DNA of 5,171 nt from Bacillota bacterium (GTDB lineage Bacteria; Bacillota; Bacilli; Alicyclobacillales; Alicyclobacillaceae). The stretch covers positions 1 through 5,171 of the forward strand of contig JAKADF010000294.1 in assembly GCA_021820805.1 (NCBI GenBank), in the 5' to 3' direction. The notes under the pieces were generated by a model. The model had not been told where the DNA came from. It saw nothing but the letters and a program-made list of their open reading frames with translations, and made no database searches. Positions 1-4,611 of the stretch are shown one piece after another. Position 1 is the stretch's first letter; each line of letters opens with the position of its first letter. The position numbers were made by a program, and so were the translations under genes.

Positions 1-338
1 CAGAATATTTCCCTTGCCTTTTATCTATAAGAAAAGAGGACTTAACAAACTATGATTCCCGATTGGTCTCTTGCAATCCTAACTAATCTTTTGCTTCAGA
101 AAGAATAAATATCTGATCTAAGCGGAAAAAAGGCGTAAGGCAAAAGAGGGTCCTATTGAATTTCTACAGAGCCTTTGCAAATCTTGAGAGGAGAGGCTCT
201 TAAAACAATTCGGGTCGCGGTAAGTCATTGCCTACGTCTCTCTCGCCGACGTTGAATGGTTACTCTGGACAGAATCGAGCAACAACAAAAGCCAACATTA
301 CTGATTTTACAGAGTAAGCAAGCGGTGATACTTTGACT
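1..338. other. gene-free left edge
   Basis: No convincing gene was found here on either strand. A tiny plus-strand ORF at 52-108 (18 aa, MIPDWSLAILTNLLLQKE) has an AAGAGGA element at 34-40, but the 11-base spacing is long and nothing else supports it. A perfect 7-bp inverted repeat (AGAGCCT at 168-174, AGGCTCT at 194-200) encloses a 19-base loop with purine-rich GAGAGGAG. No start codon follows at a workable distance, so this is at most a weak RNA hairpin. The stretch lies downstream of the minus-strand gene ending at 339 and could hold its 3' untranslated end, but I see no T-rich terminator for that gene. Confidence 0.5.
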
Positions 339-794
339 TTAACGTGGCATCGCCTGGGTAGTTTCCAAAGACCACGCAAATGACTCTTCGGAGGGTATGT
401 CGCGTTTAGATTTTAGTGTGGTTTCTTGGATTGGATAAACTTTCTTTCCGCACGAACACCACATCGAGGGGTATGGCAAATCGGATATATGCACCTGACC
501 ACACTGACATTGATAGCGCAATGCTCGAATAACTTGGACAATCGTCCTGGTGTCAGGAATGAACAGATGGGTCAAGGTTCCAGGCGACCAGTTGTTAGCA
601 TGGACGCGAATTTGCCCTTCTTCGTGCGGGAATGTTACAGGAACTATGCTGCCATCGAAATCCTTACATTGTTTGATTCCCTTTATCCGACGGACCACTT
701 TCCTACGGGATGTTGCTTCTATGACATAGATAAATGTCGTACCCGACTCGGATTCTCCTGAAATATCCCACCAGCGTAGACGTTTTTCGTTCAC
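339..794 (-). CDS. hypothetical protein with CxC-x14-CxC putative zinc ribbon (151 aa)
   Basis: I do not recognise the family. The predicted protein is soluble, with no signal peptide or membrane segment. Residues 1-90 are mixed and probably beta-rich, with aromatic and basic patches (RLRWWD near the start, RRKVVRRIKG around 30-39). Four cysteines follow at about C96, C98, C113 and C115, as two CxC(G) knuckles separated by 14 residues, a spacing that would suit a structural zinc site. The C-terminal tail of about 35 residues is polar. The frame stays open upstream to a TTG at 845, but I chose the GTG at 794 because AAAGGGG lies 8 bases before it, the TTG has no ribosome binding site, and the likely promoter overlaps the TTG. 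The gene appears monocistronic. A zinc-stabilised regulator or nucleic-acid binder is possible but only inferred; the fold and role are unknown. An overlapping plus-strand ORF (426-761) is taken to be its shadow. Confidence 0.6.
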   Translation of the reverse strand: MNEKRLRWWDISGESESGTTFIYVIEATSRRKVVRRIKGIKQCKDFDGSIVPVTFPHEEGQIRVHANNWSPGTLTHLFIPDTRTIVQVIRALRYQCQCGQVHISDLPYPSMWCSCGKKVYPIQETTLKSKRDIPSEESFAWSLETTQAMPR

Positions 795-802
795 ATTTAT
801 CG

Positions 803-809
803 CCCCTTT
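803..809 (-). promoter_or_regulatory. ribosome binding site setting the GTG start at 794
   Basis: Read on the minus strand this is AAAGGGG, 8 bases before the GTG at 794. It favours that start over the upstream in-frame TTG at 845, which has no purine-rich element at a usable distance. Confidence 0.5.
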
Positions 810-816
810 GTTTCCT

Positions 817-845
817 GCTATAAACTTAGACGTAACACGTCGCAA
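817..845 (-). promoter_or_regulatory. sigma-A-like promoter of the zinc-ribbon gene
   Basis: On the minus strand, TTGCGA (-35, 4 of 6 matches to TTGACA, bases 845-840) is followed by a 17-base spacer and TATAGC (-10, 4 of 6 matches to TATAAT, bases 822-817). Transcription would start near base 810, between the promoter and the ribosome binding site at 809-803. This fits the GTG start at 794 and rules out the TTG at 845, although it leaves a very short 5' leader. It is a motif match only. Confidence 0.33.
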
Positions 846-950
846 AATTGTCTCAAGATCACAGAAGAAAATATTGGACAGTTTTTTTAAACATCATGAG
901 AATGTAACGTTGTGAGTTTTGGAGTTCTATCTGTTGTGGAGAGGACATAC

Positions 951-1175
951 ATGGGACAAACTGAAAATCCAGCCAGTTTTTCTCGTCGAACGGGTAGTCG
1001 TTCGGATGCAACTTATGAGTTCGATTATTGTCTTGATGGTTACACCACAGTTCCGCGAGTAACAAGCATACGCATCAAAACAAGAACGGGATACATACCA
1101 TTAGAGACAATATATGGGTGGTATTTCATGCCTCTCATGACAAATGCAGAGCAAGAGACTTTCATAGAGGTTTAA
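951..1175 (+). CDS. small hypothetical protein (74 aa)
   Basis: I do not recognise it. The protein begins MGQTENPASFSRRTG and has a polar N-terminal third. A probably beta-rich remainder follows (ATYEFDYC, VTSIRIKTRTGYIPLETIYGWYF) and it ends in an acidic tail. There is no signal peptide or membrane helix. The ATG at 951 is chosen because GGAGAGGA (938-945) sits 5 bases upstream; an in-frame GTG at 912 lacks a comparable site. A poor promoter-like pair, TTGGAC at 874-879 and GAGAAT at 898-903, lies ahead of it. It converges on the minus-strand gene at 1285-1524. It could be a genuine small protein or the remnant of a longer one. A minus-strand ORF overlaps it at 859-1065, but its composition is less protein-like. 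Confidence 0.4.
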   Translation: MGQTENPASFSRRTGSRSDATYEFDYCLDGYTTVPRVTSIRIKTRTGYIPLETIYGWYFMPLMTNAEQETFIEV

Positions 1176-1250
1176 GGGTTGAATGCAAACGGTGAAGCCA
1201 TCCAACGAAATAACGGGGTTTCAAGATTAAGTCACGGCACTGGTCGTCCA

Positions 1251-1268
1251 AATACAGTGAAGTGTATT
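1251..1268. repeat. small hairpin between convergent genes
   Basis: AATACA at 1251-1256 and TGTATT at 1263-1268 form a perfect 6-bp stem around a 6-base loop. It lies in the 109-base gap between the convergent genes ending at 1175 and 1285. A near-tandem repeat overlaps it (GAAGTGTATT then GAAGTGTGTT, 1259-1278). There is no T-tract on either side, so it is a poor candidate for an intrinsic terminator, although its position would suit one. Confidence 0.25.
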
Positions 1269-1284
1269 GAAGTGTGTTTCTTGG

Positions 1285-1524
1285 TTATAAGAGCAATGTA
1301 CCATGTATCAGGTAGACGAATTCGATGATAGCCCAGAGGATAATCCAGAGAGATCCTGATGCTTTCCGCTCAGTTTGACACAGGTAGATACCGAGTGCCA
1401 AGAAGTTGAAGAAAAAGGCGAAAATCCCCCATCCCCAGGGATTCTTATCATGATTCGGTGCGTCCGTAACAATATAGACAATGATCGTGATAGAAATGAT
1501 GAGTTCAATAATAAGCCCTATCAT
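1285..1524 (-). CDS. small three-helix membrane protein with a DA...NPWGWG motif (79 aa)
   Basis: This is a short, very hydrophobic integral membrane protein. Residues 1-19 form a first helix rich in Ile and Leu. They are followed by a polar turn, DAPNHDKNPWGWG (21-33), a second helix at about 34-49, a short basic linker QTERKAS, and a third helix at about 59-74. The pattern of a first helix, then Asp-Ala, then Asn-Pro-Trp-x-Trp-Gly running into a second helix ending in IYL, is seen in many small Gram-positive membrane proteins, some annotated as PLDc_N-like. I see no catalytic residues and propose no reaction. The ATG at 1524 is the natural start because the first helix begins there, but no good ribosome binding site precedes it. 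The upstream intergenic region is shared with the divergent DUF3888-like gene. Confidence 0.6.
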   Translation of the reverse strand: MIGLIIELIISITIIVYIVTDAPNHDKNPWGWGIFAFFFNFLALGIYLCQTERKASGSLWIILWAIIEFVYLIHGTLLL

Positions 1525-1626
1525 CGCTGATGAGCGAAAACAACAGTAGAAAGATGGTCGCTTCTACATAAGTCCAGATATCCTTGTTCATCCTATGCCA
1601 AGATTTATCTGATGAAGACGGGAAAT

Positions 1627-1633
1627 GAGGTGA
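1627..1633 (+). promoter_or_regulatory. ribosome binding site setting the ATG start at 1639
   Basis: GAGGTGA lies 5 bases before the ATG at 1639 and complements the 3' end of 16S rRNA well. The upstream in-frame ATG at 1612 has no such element, and starting there would add nine polar residues in front of the signal peptide. Confidence 0.6.
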
Positions 1634-1638
1634 CGAAC

Positions 1639-2103
1639 ATGCGGTGGAGAGCTTGGGCTTCATGTGTCGCGGCTTTCACGTCTTTGATCTGCCTTGTCCC
1701 CGTTGTTTCAGCACAATCAGTCCCAAACAACCGAAGCAATACTATTGAGCCAGATACCAGCGAAGTGTTGTGTCGAGATTTCCTTTTGACCATGCTGAGT
1801 CCGTACATTCAAAATGCGATAGCCGACTATTATGGGGAACATCGCAGTTTTGCACTTTACCAGGCGCAATTCAGGGATATCAAGCGTTTGTGTGATAAAG
1901 GGCAGTTCTACTTCGAAGCAACGTTAGACGTCGAAACGTGGACAGGTTCCAAAAATCCCCCTTATGGTTTGGAGACAATTACCCTAACGAATTATCCACC
2001 AATTATTAGTGCGACTAGATCAACAATCCATATCCTGAAATACGTTCATCAGGACTTGTCTCCAACGGAAGAGAGTGGATTGCTGCTTCGTCGGAATTGT
2101 TGA
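1639..2103 (+). CDS. secreted DUF3888-like protein (154 aa)
   Basis: This looks like a DUF3888-domain protein, a family of unknown function found mostly in spore-forming Bacillales. The first 25 residues are a Sec signal peptide: basic MRWR, a hydrophobic core at about 9-23 and cleavage at VSA|QS. The domain spans about 42-138. It opens with an LCRDFLLTMLSPYIQNAIADYY segment, matching the usual helical start in which a leucine-rich stretch is followed by PYI and a YY or DYY end. A beta-rich half follows, with FYFEATLDVETWTG (90-103) and PPYGLETITL (107-116), as expected of the family. The mature part has three cysteines (C45, C85, C154). It is the first gene of a plus-strand run that ends with the YidC-like gene. 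Its tail ends RRNC, with no anchor, so it is probably released or held in the cell wall. The family call rests on remembered motifs and has not been searched. Confidence 0.72.
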   Translation: MRWRAWASCVAAFTSLICLVPVVSAQSVPNNRSNTIEPDTSEVLCRDFLLTMLSPYIQNAIADYYGEHRSFALYQAQFRDIKRLCDKGQFYFEATLDVETWTGSKNPPYGLETITLTNYPPIISATRSTIHILKYVHQDLSPTEESGLLLRRNC

Positions 2104-2126
2104 TAAAACAGGATGCAGGGAGGTCT

Positions 2127-2249
2127 ATGTCTACATTTAGAGAGACTAAAATGGTAAAGAGACTGCTTACGTTTGCTGTCATTCAATGTCGGCACATCGT
2201 ATTGATAAAGTTGGAACGGAGCGTAATACTGTCAGGGTGTATAATGTAG
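2127..2249 (+). CDS. doubtful small ORF (40 aa), same frame as the following gene
   Basis: GGGAGG at 2118-2123 precedes the ATG at 2127 by only 3 bases, so the site is strong but too close. A second in-frame ATG at 2151 would give a product starting MVKRLLTFAVIQC, which looks like the first half of a signal peptide but is not followed by a normal continuation. The frame ends at a TAG (2247-2249) and then stays open through the 85-aa ORF beginning at 2283. It could be a real small peptide, the decayed front of a longer gene, or chance. It starts 24 bases after the DUF3888-like gene ends. I cannot recognise it. Confidence 0.22.
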   Translation: MSTFRETKMVKRLLTFAVIQCRHIVLIKLERSVILSGCIM

Positions 2250-2282
2250 CAAATTGTAAGGACTTGTGGGGAGGGCGGGAGA

Positions 2283-2540
2283 ATGACTATGGATATTCAC
2301 CTGTTTTATTTACTGCCTCTGCTCCCCTTCTTCATTGGTCTTGCCTTGCATTTGTGGCAGAATTCAAATTCCCAATATCCCCATTCGAATCGTGTTCTAT
2401 TGTGTACCTCCCATCTTGGGTTGCATACAAATGTTGAGCCAATAGTACAGCCGATCCTCCGCATTATCCGCACTGTGCGTCGAAAGTTACTGAGGACAGG
2501 AGACAGCGATGAAGAAGCACCTTCTTTTGTGTTGCGCTGA
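2283..2540 (+). CDS. small single-span membrane protein with basic tail (85 aa)
   Basis: I do not recognise the family. The protein has a short N-terminus (MTMDIH), one hydrophobic helix at about 7-24 (LFYLLPLLPFFIGLALHL), and a polar middle. Then comes an amphipathic, strongly basic stretch, ILRIIRTVRRKLLRTG, and an acidic DSDEE near the end. The topology is probably N-out with a basic cytoplasmic tail. The ATG at 2283 has GGGAGG (2269-2274) 8 bases upstream; an in-frame ATG follows at 2289. It ends 39 bases before the YidC-like gene, on the same strand, and so may be co-transcribed with it. As a tiny membrane protein next to an insertase paralog, it could be a client or partner, which is inference. 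A competing ORF in another frame (2186-2437) overlaps but lacks both a ribosome binding site and a coherent helix. Confidence 0.5.
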   Translation: MTMDIHLFYLLPLLPFFIGLALHLWQNSNSQYPHSNRVLLCTSHLGLHTNVEPIVQPILRIIRTVRRKLLRTGDSDEEAPSFVLR

Positions 2541-2579
2541 TCGATTGAGACTTGAAGCACACAAAGGAGGATATTTGTT

Positions 2580-3224
2580 ATGTACGCCAATATTGAACAG
2601 ATTCTTCACGCTCTTTTGTCCACTTTAGCAGGATTCACTCACGACTGGGGTATTGCCATCGTTTTGTTTACCATTGGGATTCGACTACTTCTAGTTCCAC
2701 TCTCCATCAAAGTTGCCAAAAGTACCATTGCCCAAGCATCAATCACGAACAAACTTGCAGAATTACAGAAGTCATGGACGGGATCAAAGTCCGATTTGAT
2801 GCAAGCCCAGCAGAAATTCATGAGAGAAAATGGCGTGAAGCCATTATCATCCGTAAGCCTTTTACTCGTACAGTCACCAGTCTTCTTTGTTCTTTATAGA
2901 TTCTTTCGATATCTGAATCATCCAGCGATGAGTGTTCTCATTCCTTGGGTTCCTTGCCTGACCGTTGCTGACCCGTTTCACATCGTCCCAATCGTCGCGG
3001 GAGTGTTGATGGTATTAGGCACTTTCGTGACATACAGTCAATCACATTTTGGAAATGTCCAGATAATGAGTGCAATCGTTAGTTGTGCAGTGACGATGGT
3101 TGTCTTATGGGGGGCACCGATTGCGGTAGCCTTGTACTATACGACCTCAGGAGTTTGGGGAATCCTGGAACGGTTCATTTTCAAAAAACTGCTTGTTCCG
3201 AGGAAGAGTGTAACTTCCGCTTGA
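2580..3224 (+). CDS. compact YidC/Oxa1-family membrane insertase paralog (214 aa)
   Basis: This belongs to the YidC/Oxa1/Alb3 family, which inserts membrane proteins into the lipid bilayer with or without SecYEG. The first family helix (about 23-43) contains GIRLLLVPL with R35, the conserved arginine of the hydrophilic groove. A charged cytoplasmic hairpin follows (44-88), ending in ENGVKPLSS, equivalent to the usual GVNPL. Next come LLLVQSPVFFVLYRFFR (94-110), a helix at about 132-153 and a last pair at about 161-190, including PIAVALYYTTSGVWGILE; the protein ends in basic KKLLVPRK. Standard Bacillus homologues (SpoIIIJ, YqjG) are roughly 260-275 aa and start with a lipoprotein signal peptide. 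This protein has neither that signal nor a lipobox cysteine, so it is a shortened paralog. AAAGGAGG at 2563-2570 lies 9 bases before the ATG. The adjacent small membrane-protein gene suggests a dedicated rather than housekeeping role. Confidence 0.85.
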   Translation: MYANIEQILHALLSTLAGFTHDWGIAIVLFTIGIRLLLVPLSIKVAKSTIAQASITNKLAELQKSWTGSKSDLMQAQQKFMRENGVKPLSSVSLLLVQSPVFFVLYRFFRYLNHPAMSVLIPWVPCLTVADPFHIVPIVAGVLMVLGTFVTYSQSHFGNVQIMSAIVSCAVTMVVLWGAPIAVALYYTTSGVWGILERFIFKKLLVPRKSVTSA

Positions 3225-3240
3225 GATTTAAGACAGGACG

Positions 3241-3284
3241 AAAAGCAGTACATTCCCTATTTAATGAGAGAATGTACTGCTTTT
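3241..3284 (+). terminator. strong hairpin terminator after the YidC-like gene
   Basis: The arms AAAAGCAGTACATTC (3241-3255) and GAATGTACTGCTTTT (3270-3284) form a perfect 15-bp stem with a 14-base loop. It starts 16 bases after the YidC-like stop codon. The four T bases belong to the stem and are followed by GCTTCT, so the U-tract is imperfect on the plus strand. The symmetrical arms (A-rich left, T-rich right) would act similarly in either direction. It marks the end of the 1639-3224 transcription unit. Confidence 0.75.
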
Positions 3285-3590
3285 GCTTCTAGGAAATATT
3301 TCGCTGTTTCAATTTGTATATAGGCGTGACATTCGTTTTATCCGTTGGTGGCGCTTATTGATACACGACCCATGTGCTACATTTATTATAGTTATGAGCC
3401 GTTATGCGACATTAAATCATCAACTCAAACCTACCAATATCTAACCAGTTCGTGAGGAAAAACGAAGTCTTAACAATAAATGATGTGCGACAATTCTTGC
3501 TATGGGAACGTCTAATTCACTATTGAGCAGTTTATATTAAATAGCATCTTGAATTTTTGATATTATGAATAACTCTAAATTTTAGATTCG
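3285..3590. other. AT-rich intergenic region upstream of the lipoprotein gene
   Basis: No gene could be supported in about 300 bases. The only ATG-initiated plus-strand ORF noted (3394-3444, 16 codons, MSRYATLNHQLKPTNI) has no ribosome binding site. A sigma-A-like pair is present: TTGATA at 3358-3363 (5 of 6 matches) with TTTATT at 3382-3387 after 18 bases, or the better TATTAT at 3384-3389 after a long 20-base spacer. A transcript from there would have a leader of about 200 bases before the lipoprotein start at 3603. The stretch before 3590 is very AT-rich (TTGAATTTTTGATATTATG near 3549), as expected near a promoter, but I cannot assign boxes with confidence. Confidence 0.4.
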
Positions 3591-3602
3591 GTGGCGATAC
3601 AA

Positions 3603-4079
3603 GTGAAAAGGATAGTTTGGTTTTCTCTTGGTGTAATGGTGTTAAGCATCGTATCAGGATGTGCAACCACGCCCCAACGATTTGATGATAAAGATGTACA
3701 CTTCAAAATGGTAAGTCATCAAACAATATCTTTAATGTCTGGTACTGACGTGTACACGATTGAAGTCAGGAGTACGTCGCCCTTAGAATTAACACATCTG
3801 ACAATGTACTTAAGTTACCCAATAAAAACGTCTACTGGCTTGCAAGGTAATCCATTTTTGCTCAAAGGTAGCACAAATAAACAAGTAGTGAACCTTGAAA
3901 ATGGGCAATCGATTCAATTCACTTTTGATGCCCCAATAGAAGAAGTATTTGGTGATACGCAACTTCTTGATTTTAAGCATCCTGACATTGTGTTGGACGG
4001 CTTTACAAAAGAGGGGAGCCGAGAAATTCCATTTGAAATGGGCGGCGATTTGAGGATTTATTTGACTCAGTACAAATAA
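3603..4079 (+). CDS. putative lipoprotein of unknown function (158 aa)
   Basis: The N-terminus is a textbook lipoprotein signal: MKR, a hydrophobic core (IVWFSLGVMVLSI) and the lipobox VSGC with the lipidated cysteine at residue 20. The mature protein would be tethered to the outer face of the membrane. The body is polar and probably beta-sandwich-like, with alternating segments such as VYTIEVRS, LTHLTMYLSYP and IQFTFDAP, no other cysteines and no further helix. It ends DLRIYLTQYK. I do not recognise a family and no catalytic motif stands out. The GTG at 3603 is chosen over the in-frame GTG at 3591 because GGTGG (3590-3594) lies 8 bases before it and the signal peptide then starts with the standard MKR. 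The 3591 start would have no ribosome binding site. It seems to be transcribed alone or with the 60-aa gene 192 bases downstream. Confidence 0.75.
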   Translation: MKRIVWFSLGVMVLSIVSGCATTPQRFDDKDVHFKMVSHQTISLMSGTDVYTIEVRSTSPLELTHLTMYLSYPIKTSTGLQGNPFLLKGSTNKQVVNLENGQSIQFTFDAPIEEVFGDTQLLDFKHPDIVLDGFTKEGSREIPFEMGGDLRIYLTQYK

Positions 4080-4232
4080 GACAGAAACACTATTAAAATG
4101 TCAAACGGGGGCAAGTGCTGAGAAAGGTGTTGGCTTGTCTGTGGTATGAATATATTGACTGACAAAGATACCATTTCCGTCGCTATTAAGTAGTAGAGTT
4201 ACATAAAAGAGTTTCACAAATTTGGAGAAACT

Positions 4233-4253
4233 ATGGTGAAAAGGAGATTTTAA
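4233..4253 (+). CDS. hexapeptide minigene (MVKRRF) ahead of the 60-aa gene
   Basis: The GGAG at 4224-4227 lies 5 bases before the ATG at 4233, which opens MVKRRF and stops at TAA (4251-4253). The minigene itself contains AAGGAG (4241-4246). It ends 18 bases before the ATG of the next gene. It may be a leader peptide that couples or tunes translation of the 60-aa gene, or the decayed start of a longer gene, since MVKRRF resembles the first residues of a signal peptide. It may also be coincidental. Confidence is low because of its length. Confidence 0.25.
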   Translation: MVKRRF

Positions 4254-4271
4254 ATAGTCATACAAGAGAAT

Positions 4272-4454
4272 ATGTCACCAGAAGCGATTGTTGATGTATG
4301 GGCAGTTACCTCAGATATTTTTAAAAGATACGATATGCTACTTACAAAACAGACATTAGAAGAACTGGTTAAAGGAGAGACCCTCACTTCACTTCTTCAA
4401 GAATTGAATTCTGCTGTTGGGAGTTCTGCCCTAACTTGCACAGAAGGTGGCTGA
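4272..4454 (+). CDS. small acidic helical protein (60 aa)
   Basis: I do not recognise the family. The protein is probably soluble and all-helical: a first helix at about 3-20 (PEAIVDVWAVTSDIFKRY), a second at about 25-34 (TKQTLEELVK) and a third at about 36-48 (ETLTSLLQELNSA). The tail is flexible, VGSSALTCTEGG, with one cysteine. Nine acidic against four basic residues make it net negative. There is no signal peptide or membrane segment. The regular heptad-like leucines and clean codon pattern argue for a real protein. The ATG at 4272 has only a weak AGAGA immediately upstream; the good AAGGAG (4241-4246) is 25 bases away, too far for direct use. Translation may therefore depend on the hexapeptide ORF before it. 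A small adaptor or regulator is conceivable but not shown. Confidence 0.55.
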   Translation: MSPEAIVDVWAVTSDIFKRYDMLLTKQTLEELVKGETLTSLLQELNSAVGSSALTCTEGG

Positions 4455-4471
4455 CAATTACCAAACAAAAG

Positions 4472-4486
4472 GGAGTAGGTTACTCC
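4472..4486 (+). terminator. short hairpin after the 60-aa gene
   Basis: GGAGTA (4472-4477) and TACTCC (4481-4486) form a 6-bp stem with a 3-base loop, 17 bases after the stop codon. Flanking AAGG and TT could extend it with one bulged G. The sequence that follows is TTATAAAAAC, not a U-tract, so this is a weak terminator candidate. Confidence 0.35.
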
Positions 4487-4592
4487 TTATAAAAACAAAT
4501 AAGAGCAAAAATGAACGACCCACTCAGTCCTTGGATAATTATATGTCCCTTAATTCTGGAGCTTTCTATACTTAATGACAGGTTAATTTAAT

Positions 4593-4611
4593 AATCAAGT
4601 TTTTATTGATT
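4593..4611 (-). terminator. weak AT-rich hairpin at the end of the minus-strand lipoprotein gene
   Basis: AATCAA (4593-4598) and TTGATT (4606-4611) form a 6-bp stem with a 7-base loop, directly at the stop codon of the minus-strand lipoprotein gene. The stem has only one G-C pair and the minus-strand sequence beyond it has no clear T run, so termination here is uncertain. Confidence 0.22.

Noticed and set aside
228..317. TTG-started frame of 29 codons in the left edge
   Set aside because: It has no ribosome binding site at usable distance, and the length is within chance.
426..761. Plus-strand ORF of 111 aa inside the zinc-ribbon gene
   Set aside because: It has no ribosome binding site and a low-complexity mix of residues. 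The antisense frame has a promoter, a ribosome binding site and patterned cysteines.
859..1065. Minus-strand ORF of 68 aa
   Set aside because: It overlaps the better-supported 951-1175 ORF, has no ribosome binding site, and no coherent domain or signal.
1308..1508. Second minus-strand ORF of 66 aa within the small membrane-protein gene
   Set aside because: It is serine-rich shadow composition in another frame of the gene encoding three hydrophobic helices.
1605..1808. Minus-strand ORF of 67 aa
   Set aside because: It is antisense to the DUF3888-like gene, which has a signal peptide and family motifs.
2186..2437. Plus-strand ORF of 83 aa starting MSAHRIDKVG
   Set aside because: It has no ribosome binding site and overlaps the 85-aa gene in another frame, where its sequence becomes irregular. 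Its first 30 residues look protein-like, so a frameshifted gene front cannot be fully excluded.
2306..2590. Minus-strand ORF of 94 aa
   Set aside because: It is antisense to the 85-aa gene and to the YidC ribosome binding site, with no start signal and arginine-rich shadow composition.
3083..3292. Plus-strand ORF of 69 aa overlapping the YidC-like 3' end
   Set aside because: It is out of frame with the clear YidC gene and reads through the terminator hairpin.
4511..4591. Plus-strand ORF of 26 aa starting MNDPLSPW
   Set aside because: It is hydrophobic but has only a weak upstream purine stretch and no homology I recognise. It lies in the convergent gap before the minus-strand lipoprotein.
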